From NCBI GenBank assembly GCA_964556665.1, contig CAZKXU010000038.1:1-29513 (forward strand): a DNA stretch of 29,513 nt, written 5' to 3'. This DNA comes from CAZKXU01 sp964556665. Its GTDB lineage: Bacteria; Bdellovibrionota_C; UBA2361; CAZKXU01. A program made the position numbers and the translations under genes. Shown in pieces: positions 8,752 through 15,645 of the stretch (positions within the stretch are counted from its first letter, which is position 1; every line of letters begins with the position of its first letter). Below the pieces are notes generated by a model that was not told where the DNA came from, ran no database searches, and saw only the letters and a program-made list of their open reading frames with translations.

Positions 8752-8863
8752 GCCCTTAATCCAAGCCCTGATCCTAATCCTGATAGAACGAAGAATACGG
8801 ACAAGATCAAAGACTAGGACAAAGGCGAGGATTAGGACGAAGAAAAGAACTAGGATTAAGGGC
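8752..8863. repeat. Purine-rich element with 11-bp inverted ends
   Basis: This 112-bp block is bounded by perfect inverted repeats, GCCCTTAATCC (8752-8762) and GGATTAAGGGC (8853-8863). Its right half is strongly purine-rich on the plus strand. Part of it (GGACAAAGGCGAGGATTAGG) resembles the inverted-repeat arms around the four-helix gene at 15010-15592 (GGACAAAGGCTAGGAAAATA). It may be a gene-less relative of that element. It lies in the 269-bp gap between the convergent pssA and hybrid-kinase genes. Confidence 0.65.
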
Positions 8864-8951
8864 AATTTCAAAAATGAAGCTTGCCTATAATTGTGGGTAA
8901 TTATTGATGTTACATTGCACTAGTTGGCTATCCACTCTTGAAGGATAGAAA

Positions 8952-11900
8952 CTATGCCATCCCGTTACGATGCTTATCGATCAACTCTTTCGCTGCAACC
9001 TGGCTCTCACAGAGTGCTTTTAGCACCTTGCTGACCCGTGCAACTTCGTGATCGAGTTTCTCCCGAACATTTGGTATCTCGGTAAAGTCCTCCTCTCTGG
9101 CAAGACGTGTAAGTTCGTAGGCTCTCTCAAATGCGTTTTTAGCGGCCAAATTGGCTAATACGCCTTTAAGATTATGGCTGACACGGTGTATGCCGTTAAA
9201 GTCTTTATCATCTACCGTTTTCTTGAGCTGCATCAGCAGTTCGGCATGTGTACTTAGGAATATCTCGCAAAGTTTAACCATCAGCTCGGCGTTTCCATCC
9301 ACTCTTTGAATCAGCTCCGGAAGATCGATTACTTCAGTCAGGGTTTTCTCAAAAGATTCCGCCTCTTCCTTTATCTCAGGAGCATGGATTGCCGAGTTAC
9401 CTGGATTGTCTGAGTGTGTAAAAATTAAGGTATCACGGTTAGTGATTAATTTGTCGAATTTGCGATCGATTCCATCGACACGCTGGAATAGCTCTCGTAC
9501 CAACTCCATCAATAGCTCCATCCGATCGGCTGGCTTAGCCAATGATGGAAAGGTAGTTTGGTCACCTTTTTGTGGCATGTTAGATTTAGTACCCTTATCA
9601 ACTACAGGTGCGGCAGCTGGTTCTGCCGGCTTGTTGATTATGAACCCGGCAGTAGGAGGGATAATTTTCTTAATTGCATTAAACAGTAATGTAACATTGA
9701 TAGGCTTGGTTGTATATTCATCCATGCCAGCATTGAGATATGTTTCACGGTCCCCTTTCATAGCATGCGCTGTGAGGGCGATTATTGGCATGTGGACCCC
9801 CATGTTCTTCTCCCGTTCACGGATAATGCCGGTAGCTTCAACACCACCCATCTTAGGCATCTGAATATCCATTAAGATTAAGTCAAAGCGGTCTTGAGGA
9901 GCGCGCATATTGTATTTATTCTGGTCAAAGTAATTGCAGGATTCGAGCTCTTTTATTAGTTCAGCGCCGTTGTCTTTCAATACAACTCGGTGACCCTTGT
10001 TTGTAAGAATGGTTATGATGAGCTCCTGGTTAACAGGATTGTCCTCGGCTATGAGGAAGCTAAGCCGCTTGTTCTCAAGATCTACACTTGCATTCTCGGC
10101 AAGACGTTCTTTAATCTCTTTCTCTATAGCAGCAATTGGAGCGCTGCTCATTCCAAATACGGATCTTACTACTTCAAGTAGCTCCGGTTCCATGACAGGC
10201 TTGAGCAGGTATGCGCATACACCAAGCTCTTTGCAGCGCGAAGCAGAGCCCATACGATCGGCAGAGCTAAGCACGATAATTGGAGTTTTGCTGTAGGTTG
10301 GCATCTTTCTTAGCTCTTCGATGAACATTAGGCCGTTCATACGAGGCATATCAAAGTCCGAGATAATCATGTCAATACGCTCAGCTCCAGGCTTCCTTCC
10401 TTCTTCAAGTACATGTAGGGCTTCATAGGCGCTATCTACACAGATTGGAAACATATTCCAGGCTTTAACGATCTCCTCCATAATCGTGCGGTTGGTCTGA
10501 TTATCATCCACGATAAGGACGCGCATACCGGTAAGCTTCTGCAGCTCTGCTGGTATGATTGCGACCTGTGGTGTTTTGCTGCATCCTAGCACTGCATTGA
10601 AAAAGAATGTGCTTCCCTCTCCTGGTTTGCTGGTTACGCCGAGTTTGCCGCCCATAAGCTCTGCAAGCTGAGTAGATATGGTTAGGCCTAACCCAGTTCC
10701 ACCGTATTCTCGAGTAGTAGATGTGTCCGCCTGTGAGAATGCCTCAAAGATTGCGTTCAGTCGCTCTGCTGGAATACCGATGCCGGTATCACGTACAGAG
10801 AACTTAACATCAAGTTTATTATCCTTATCGGACAGGAGTTCAACATTGACGACAACTTCACCTTTCTCGGTGAATTTACAGGCATTACCTATAAGATTGA
10901 TTAACACCTGCCTTAAGCGCAGTGGATCGCCTGTAACATGATCCGGAACGTTCGGTGCGACTCTACATAGAAGCTCGATCTGTTTATCGTCAAAGCGAGG
11001 AGACATGCTGCGCATGATCTCATTTAAATGCTCCCGTAAATTGAAATCGATGAACTCAACTTCAAGCTTACCGGCCTCAATCTTGGAGAAGTCAAGAATA
11101 TCGTTAATTATGCCAAGAAGAGAGGTCGCAGATTTTTTAACAATACCGAGATACTTCTTCTGCTGAGGGGTTAATTCTGTCTGCATTGTAAGATCGGTCA
11201 TACCTATAATACCGTTCATAGGTGTACGGATCTCATGACTCATGTTAGCAAGGAAGTCACTCTTAGCCTGGTTTGCAGCCTCAGCAGCATCCTTCGCTGC
11301 CTTCAACGCCAATTCTGCGGCTTTTCGTACGGTGATATCCCGCATGATACCGACAAACATCGAGGCCGTTCCGATATGGAACTCACTGACTGAAATTTCA
11401 AGAGGAAAGGTAGATCCATCTTTTTTCTTTCCATGAATATCCGTGTCAATTCCCAGCAATTTTAGAAGAAGGTTTGTATTCTCTTCTGCAGTAGCTTGCT
11501 TGTTAGCATCCTCAGGCGCTCTTGGGATAAACTCTGAAACATGTTTGCCTATAAACTCTTCTGAGTTGTAGCCAAAAATCTCGGTAGCAGCTGAGTTGAT
11601 CGATTCGACTTTGCCGCTAGCTTCAAATGTAATAATGCCATCTGCAGCTGCATTAACAACTGAGCGTATCTTTGCTTCGCTTGCTTTAAGCTGGATCGTG
11701 CGCTCTGTAACCTGTTCTTCTAGCGTGTCGCGATGCTTCTTTAACAGCTGATCCTGTGAATGAACCTGCGAAAGCATGTCATTAAAACCAGCAATTAAAG
11801 TACCGATCTCATCATTGCTGTCCTTAACAGCTCGCAGTGAGTAATCTTTGTTCGTTGATACTTTCTGCATTACATCAACAAGATGCATAATCGGTTTGGA

Positions 11901-12452
11901 GATAAGGGCAACTAGGTAGCCTGATATTATGTAAGCTAGAAGTGCAAAAATTACGAGCATCATACCCGCAAGCATTAACTCCGATCTAATACTCTGCTTT
12001 AGCCGTTCCAGGTCTGATTTTATATAGACGTGTCCCACCACTTTGCCGTTCAGTGAAATTTCACGGCTCATTTCAAGAAAGCCGGAGCTCCAGCTTTCAC
12101 CTTTTGGTAGCGGCTGACTTGGCACTGCGTTAGGTTCAGCACGATTGCTGTGATACTCGGCAAAGAGCTCCCTGTTCTCTCCGTACAAAGCTGCTGAGAC
12201 AATGTGAGGCTCAGCTTTTAAAGCGCTCAAGATCTCTTCGGCTGCAGCTTTATCACCAAAGGCTAAAGCGGCAGAGCTATTTGGTCCTACAACGTCAGAA
12301 AGAATTCGTTTCTGATCTGACTCTGATAATTTAAAATTTTTGCTCTCTTTCCAGAGAAACACAATGTTGGAGAGCACCAGCACGAAGCATGTGGTGATCA
12401 TCATCATCATGGTTAGCTTTCTTTTTATAGGAACGTCTTTAAAATGAGCCAT
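8952..12452 (-). CDS. CHASE8-HAMP-PAS hybrid histidine kinase (REC-REC-HPt)
   Basis: This 1166-residue BarA-like kinase reads in order as follows. There is a membrane segment (about 15-33) and a periplasmic CHASE8-like sensor (about 35-150, NSSAALAFGDKAAAEEILSA and VSAALYGENRELFAEY). A second membrane segment (about 160-185), HAMP and PAS (IRSVVNAAADGIITF) follow. HisKA has phospho-acceptor His406 (MSHEIRTPMNG). The ATPase domain has N-box, G1 (VRDTGIGIP) and G2 (GGTGLGL) boxes. The first receiver has Asp699 (SDFDMPRMNG) and the second Asp862 (LMDIQMPKMGG). The HPt domain carries His1093 (VSHNLKG). All phosphorelay residues look intact. A strong Shine-Dalgarno (GGGGGGAA) precedes the ATG. The gene is divergent from a YfiR-like gene; YfiR-family proteins bind CHASE8-type periplasmic domains, so that neighbour is the likely sensor partner. 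The output regulator is not encoded here. Confidence 0.95.
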   Translation of the reverse strand: MAHFKDVPIKRKLTMMMMITTCFVLVLSNIVFLWKESKNFKLSESDQKRILSDVVGPNSSAALAFGDKAAAEEILSALKAEPHIVSAALYGENRELFAEYHSNRAEPNAVPSQPLPKGESWSSGFLEMSREISLNGKVVGHVYIKSDLERLKQSIRSELMLAGMMLVIFALLAYIISGYLVALISKPIMHLVDVMQKVSTNKDYSLRAVKDSNDEIGTLIAGFNDMLSQVHSQDQLLKKHRDTLEEQVTERTIQLKASEAKIRSVVNAAADGIITFEASGKVESINSAATEIFGYNSEEFIGKHVSEFIPRAPEDANKQATAEENTNLLLKLLGIDTDIHGKKKDGSTFPLEISVSEFHIGTASMFVGIMRDITVRKAAELALKAAKDAAEAANQAKSDFLANMSHEIRTPMNGIIGMTDLTMQTELTPQQKKYLGIVKKSATSLLGIINDILDFSKIEAGKLEVEFIDFNLREHLNEIMRSMSPRFDDKQIELLCRVAPNVPDHVTGDPLRLRQVLINLIGNACKFTEKGEVVVNVELLSDKDNKLDVKFSVRDTGIGIPAERLNAIFEAFSQADTSTTREYGGTGLGLTISTQLAELMGGKLGVTSKPGEGSTFFFNAVLGCSKTPQVAIIPAELQKLTGMRVLIVDDNQTNRTIMEEIVKAWNMFPICVDSAYEALHVLEEGRKPGAERIDMIISDFDMPRMNGLMFIEELRKMPTYSKTPIIVLSSADRMGSASRCKELGVCAYLLKPVMEPELLEVVRSVFGMSSAPIAAIEKEIKERLAENASVDLENKRLSFLIAEDNPVNQELIITILTNKGHRVVLKDNGAELIKELESCNYFDQNKYNMRAPQDRFDLILMDIQMPKMGGVEATGIIREREKNMGVHMPIIALTAHAMKGDRETYLNAGMDEYTTKPINVTLLFNAIKKIIPPTAGFIINKPAEPAAAPVVDKGTKSNMPQKGDQTTFPSLAKPADRMELLMELVRELFQRVDGIDRKFDKLITNRDTLIFTHSDNPGNSAIHAPEIKEEAESFEKTLTEVIDLPELIQRVDGNAELMVKLCEIFLSTHAELLMQLKKTVDDKDFNGIHRVSHNLKGVLANLAAKNAFERAYELTRLAREEDFTEIPNVREKLDHEVARVSKVLKALCESQVAAKELIDKHRNGMA

Positions 12453-12774
12453 CTGGCTTCCCCCCAGTAAAAATAATCAGTAACGTGCCATCCTTTTTGA
12501 GGATCGTAGGCGGTCCGTTGGCACCTTGACTCTCCGTCACTGGTTGGATCGGCACTTTAGAAAAATAAGCTTAGCTGAAAGTTGTTGTCACATTGTTTAC
12601 ATAAATTTTTATTGTAAAAATGCCGTTAGACTATATGTGGGGGGCTTGCATGCCTCGTCGTGTCCTATTAGTGTTTTGAGAACACAGATTTTTATGGCGG
12701 ATAATTGATTGAATATACTGAATAAATCACCTCCACTAAGGAGGCTTTTTGAGGCTGCTTTGCAGTGCTGCATA
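12453..12774. promoter_or_regulatory. Divergent control region with possible leader peptide
   Basis: This gap between the hybrid kinase and the YfiR-like gene must hold both promoters. A weak plus-strand pair, TTGTCA (12585-12590) and TATTGT (12610-12615), is possible but not convincing. Nearer the gene, AAGGAGG (12738-12744) is an excellent ribosome-binding site but serves no in-frame start of the YfiR-like ORF. It does suit a TTG at 12749 that opens a 9-codon reading frame ending in TAG at 12773-12775. That stop overlaps a GTG (12775) that is in frame with the YfiR-like protein. Confidence 0.35.
12730..12750 (+). terminator. Short attenuator-like hairpin before the YfiR-like gene
   Basis: CCTCC (12730-12734) and GGAGG (12740-12744) form a 5-bp stem around ACTAA, followed by CTTTTT. 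This resembles a weak intrinsic terminator. The same GGAGG is the best ribosome-binding site in the region, so the hairpin could also hide it. The short stem makes this tentative. Confidence 0.3.
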
Positions 12775-13374
12775 GTGGTCAAAAAGAGTATAAATTTTGA
12801 TTTAATATCTAGAACTATACAGAATAGATCTATTTTACGGGCTGCCTTGAGACTCTGTTCTATTCTTTCTCCTCTCCTAATCTCGCTATATTCTCAATCA
12901 GCGTATGCTGGCCTCAAAGAAGAGTATAATTTAAAGGGTGCATTTCTCTATAACATCCTACAGTTTACCCAGTTTCCAAGCGGGGAGTATTCTCCGGAAA
13001 AATCAGGCGGAGTAAAGCTCTGTGTCTATGGTGGAAAGGAATCTGACGGAATATTTAAAGCCCTATCCGAGAAAAGTATCGGGACACTTCCGCTTCGGGT
13101 CATCTATGACTCGGATGTCTCGATACAAAAATGCCATGTAGTCTTTTTCCTTGCATCAGGAGGAGATTCTTATAAAGCAATACTTCAATCCACTGCAGGT
13201 TCAGGTATTTTGACAATCGGAGAGAGCGAAGACTTCTGTGATAACGGAGGAATGGTTAATTTCTTTATGGAAGATAATAAGTTGCGCTTTGAAGTAAGCG
13301 TTGAAAAAGCGAAAAACGAGAAAATTGAGCTTAGCTCAAAATTATTACGTTTAGCTAAGATTTATGGGGAGTAA
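12775..13374 (+). CDS. YfiR-like periplasmic regulator (DUF4154)
   Basis: The mature part matches the YfiR/DUF4154 family. It begins YAGLKEEYNLKGAFLYNILQ after a hydrophobic signal peptide (LCSILSPLLISLYSQSAYA). It ends with the family signature: ILTIGESEDFCDNGGMVNFF, then LRFEVSVEKA and ELSSKLLRLAKIYGE. YfiR proteins are periplasmic repressors that bind the sensor domain of a membrane partner, classically a CHASE8-containing diguanylate cyclase. Here the divergent neighbour is a CHASE8 hybrid kinase. The start is uncertain. GTG 12775 gives a lysine-rich N-terminus and overlaps a short upstream frame. TTG 12709 would place an attenuator-like hairpin inside the gene. TTG 12847 would leave a minimal 21-residue signal peptide. 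The stop TAA overlaps the ATG of the next gene by 1 nt, so the two are co-translated. Confidence 0.8.
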   Translation: MVKKSINFDLISRTIQNRSILRAALRLCSILSPLLISLYSQSAYAGLKEEYNLKGAFLYNILQFTQFPSGEYSPEKSGGVKLCVYGGKESDGIFKALSEKSIGTLPLRVIYDSDVSIQKCHVVFFLASGGDSYKAILQSTAGSGILTIGESEDFCDNGGMVNFFMEDNKLRFEVSVEKAKNEKIELSSKLLRLAKIYGE

Positions 13375-14903
13375 TGGTCGCTAGTTATTTTAGTCGCAAG
13401 TCGGCTGAATTCACGTCAGAGCCTGTCTTGGTCGTAGATGACGATCTAAGCAACAGGCTTATCATGAAATCGATACTAGAAAAGAAAGGATTTAAAGTTG
13501 ATGAGTGTAATGATGGCTTTACATGTATCGAATATTGTAAGCATAAAAAGCCTGCGCTAGTTCTACTGGATTGGATGATGACCGGGTTGGATGGCCCTGC
13601 AACCTGCAGACAGTTAAGAAAGATATATAGCCGGGAGAAGGTGCCGGTCATAATGGTTACAGCAAAAAATACGAGTGCCGATGTTGCTGTTGGATTGGAT
13701 GCAGGGGCTAATGATTATATTACTAAGCCTGTCGATCACACAGTACTGCTTGCACGCATCGGATTGCAGCTAGAGTTGTCGCGCACATACGGTGAGGTAA
13801 ACCGCCAGCGTGAGGAGTTAAATCAGAATTTTAGAATTCTAAATGCTATGGGCGCGGCCCTACCGGAGGCGGTAATAATTCATGACACAAAGGGTAAGCT
13901 CATATATTGTAATGAATTAGTTAAATCACTTTGTAACTGGGAGGAACCAAAGAATTTAGAGGATGTTCACTCTAAGATTTTCTCGGGAGCTCTTGCGCTT
14001 GCGCATTCTAGTATTCTCGAGAAGATCAGAAAAGATCCGCACATATTGGTTGATGAAGAGGTTGAAGCTAAGCTTGCTAAGTCAAAGTATGTTGAGATTT
14101 TCTCGGAACCCTTGCCGATGGGCCTCACGAGCGAACTAAGATTATGGCTCTGGCGCGATGTTACAAAGATTCGTGAGCTTGAGAGATCGAGTGCGCAAAA
14201 ATCAAAACTTGAAACCATGGCTGTTTTTGCAAATGGCGTCGCGCATAATTTCAATAATTTATTGGGTGGTATCCTAGGTGCCACCGAGCTGCTAGCTAAG
14301 CAAAACCGGGAGAATCAGCGCGCCTTAAATCTTATTAAAATGATAGAGGACGGATCGCGTAGAGCCTCGAAGATATCAAAGCGGATGTTGGCGCTAAATA
14401 ATCAGAATGTTATTGAGTTGGAGGATAAAGGTCCTACTAAAGGCACTTTGCGAGATGTCGTAGCCAAAGTATTTGCTATCAATAAGGATATTTATGGCGA
14501 TCGTGTAACTCAGATAATAGATTTAGCTGAGGAGAATATCGATCTTGGCATCTCCCCTTCAAGCGTCTTTGAGATTCTAAACAATCTGATTAGTAATGCG
14601 TATGACTCCATTAAGGATAAAGGTGAGGTGCGCGTTACGTTTGTTTCTAGCACTGAGCTTAAAAAAGCAGAGATCGTCATTTCCGATACCGGTAAAGGTA
14701 TGGATAACGAGACGCTTGCCAAGCTATATGAGCCATTTTTCTCTACCAAAAACCTTGATGATAAGAACGGGGTTAGTATGGTCGGAAACGGACTAGGACT
14801 ATGGAGTGTGTATAATATTCTTAAAACCTGTGGAGGCGATATTCAATTTGAGAGCGAGCCAGGTAAGGGAACTGATGTTATTGTACATCTGCCGTTGAAG
14901 TAG
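13374..14903 (+). CDS. Cytoplasmic REC-PAS-histidine kinase
   Basis: This 509-residue soluble protein has the receiver first: VLVVDDDLSNRLIMKSILEK, phospho-acceptor Asp66 in LLDWMMTGLDG, and the Lys of YITKPVD. A PAS-like domain spans about residues 155-275. The kinase core follows, with His291 in VAHNFNNLLGG, N-box NNLISNAYDSI, G1 box ISDTGKGMD and G2 box VGNGLGLWSV. The H-box with FNNLL is typical of HisKA kinases of the NtrB-like group. No membrane segment is seen. The receiver at the N-terminus suggests that the kinase is itself controlled by phosphotransfer. It is one nucleotide from the YfiR-like gene and divergent from a hybrid kinase ending in an HPt domain, which is a plausible phosphodonor. 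No DNA-binding output domain is present. Confidence 0.93.
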   Translation: MVASYFSRKSAEFTSEPVLVVDDDLSNRLIMKSILEKKGFKVDECNDGFTCIEYCKHKKPALVLLDWMMTGLDGPATCRQLRKIYSREKVPVIMVTAKNTSADVAVGLDAGANDYITKPVDHTVLLARIGLQLELSRTYGEVNRQREELNQNFRILNAMGAALPEAVIIHDTKGKLIYCNELVKSLCNWEEPKNLEDVHSKIFSGALALAHSSILEKIRKDPHILVDEEVEAKLAKSKYVEIFSEPLPMGLTSELRLWLWRDVTKIRELERSSAQKSKLETMAVFANGVAHNFNNLLGGILGATELLAKQNRENQRALNLIKMIEDGSRRASKISKRMLALNNQNVIELEDKGPTKGTLRDVVAKVFAINKDIYGDRVTQIIDLAEENIDLGISPSSVFEILNNLISNAYDSIKDKGEVRVTFVSSTELKKAEIVISDTGKGMDNETLAKLYEPFFSTKNLDDKNGVSMVGNGLGLWSVYNILKTCGGDIQFESEPGKGTDVIVHLPLK

Positions 14904-15009
14904 GGGGGATTTGTAGACAAGTATAGAGAATTGGTGCTTCAAGCTTTGTGTGAGTATAACCCACAAGTCATAAGAAGGGGGAGTTTCACAGCTTGTTCTT
15001 TTCTCAGTT

Positions 15010-15083
15010 CTAATCCTATTTTCCTAGCCTTTGTCCTCCTCCTTGTTCTTGCCCTTGTCAGTTATCCGTTTTCTTGATTCTAG
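15010..15083. repeat. Left inverted-repeat arm of the four-helix element
   Basis: This pyrimidine-rich arm runs from CTAATCCTATTTTCCTAG through CCTCCTCCTTGTTCTTGCCC to CTTGATTCTAG. It is the reverse complement of 15512-15592 apart from a missing 6-bp unit and a few substitutions. Confidence 0.8.
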
Positions 15084-15103
15084 CCTCAGTCCATCCACCA
15101 TGC

Positions 15104-15445
15104 CTACTTAGAACAAACAGTAGTAAGAATTGAAACTATAGATTTTAAAAACGCTTTTGGTTCGTTAACTTTTTCAGCATAGGTTATATCTATAAGTTCT
15201 AATACATCGCAGATTGCTGCGCATTCCATAGCAGAACCTCTAGTAATATTATAAGACCTCTTTCGATCTAACAGGTGGCTCTTGCCTGATCCTTCGGCAA
15301 TATTGAGAGGAATGGATATGGCAGCCCTTTTTAATTGGTCCTTTAATAAAGCGTACCCAGACGGCAGTGTATCTGCAAGAAACAATGCAGATTTAAGAAA
15401 TCTAATTGATATTTGATATGCTTCAAAGCGCTCATGTCCAAACAT
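15104..15445 (-). CDS. Four-helix bundle protein (S23/IVS family)
   Basis: This 113-residue protein matches the four-helix-bundle family first described from 23S rRNA intervening sequences. It starts FGHERFEAYQISIRFLKSA, continues with a helix containing LPSGYALLKDQLKRAAISI, then the family hallmark PLNIAEGSGK, and ends with helical regions AMECAAICDVLELIDI and AFLKSIVSILTTV. The family length is about 110-130 residues, so it looks complete. Related proteins form pentameric bundles that may bind nucleic acid (Avd of diversity-generating retroelements is a relative), but the function of this branch is unknown. It is the only gene between two long inverted repeats, so it is best read as the cargo or mover of that element, not as part of the flanking signalling genes. 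Confidence 0.85.
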   Translation of the reverse strand: MFGHERFEAYQISIRFLKSALFLADTLPSGYALLKDQLKRAAISIPLNIAEGSGKSHLLDRKRSYNITRGSAMECAAICDVLELIDITYAEKVNEPKAFLKSIVSILTTVCSK

Positions 15446-15511
15446 ATGTTTTCTCCTCTAATACTCTAAAGGTTATAATTATATATTCGTGAGTTTCCTA
15501 ATATTGTTGGA

Positions 15512-15592
15512 CTAGAACCAAGAAAACGGACAACTGACAAGGGCAAGAACAAGGAGGAGGACGAGGACAAAGGCTAGGAAAATAGGATTAGG
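15512..15592. repeat. Right inverted-repeat arm of the four-helix element
   Basis: This purine-rich arm runs from CTAGAACCAAG through GGGCAAGAACAAGGAGGAGG to AATAGGATTAGG. It is complementary to 15010-15083 and carries one extra GAGGAC unit relative to that arm. Confidence 0.8.
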
Positions 15593-15645
15593 AATGGAAA
15601 GGGAGAAAGTACAGAACTAAATTTTTCAATTCCTGTGGGTAATAA

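Larger units (their letters stand above)
15010..15592. mobile_element. IVS-like element: four-helix gene in long inverted repeat
   Basis: A left arm (15010-15083) and a right arm (15512-15592) are reverse complements over about 75-80 bp. They differ by only a few substitutions and one 6-bp GAGGAC unit. They enclose a single four-helix-bundle gene (15104-15445). This mirrors 23S rRNA intervening sequences, in which an S23-type protein gene sits between long complementary arms, but here the unit lies between protein-coding genes. Further out, ATAACCCACA (14955-14964) and TGTGGGTAAT (15634-15643) form a weaker outer pair. No transposase gene is present and I see no clear target duplication. The unit appears non-autonomous or moved by an unknown route. 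Confidence 0.65.

Noticed and set aside
9406..9864. Plus-strand frame of 152 codons inside the hybrid kinase
   Set aside because: It is a shadow of the second receiver domain region, with no independent coding signal.
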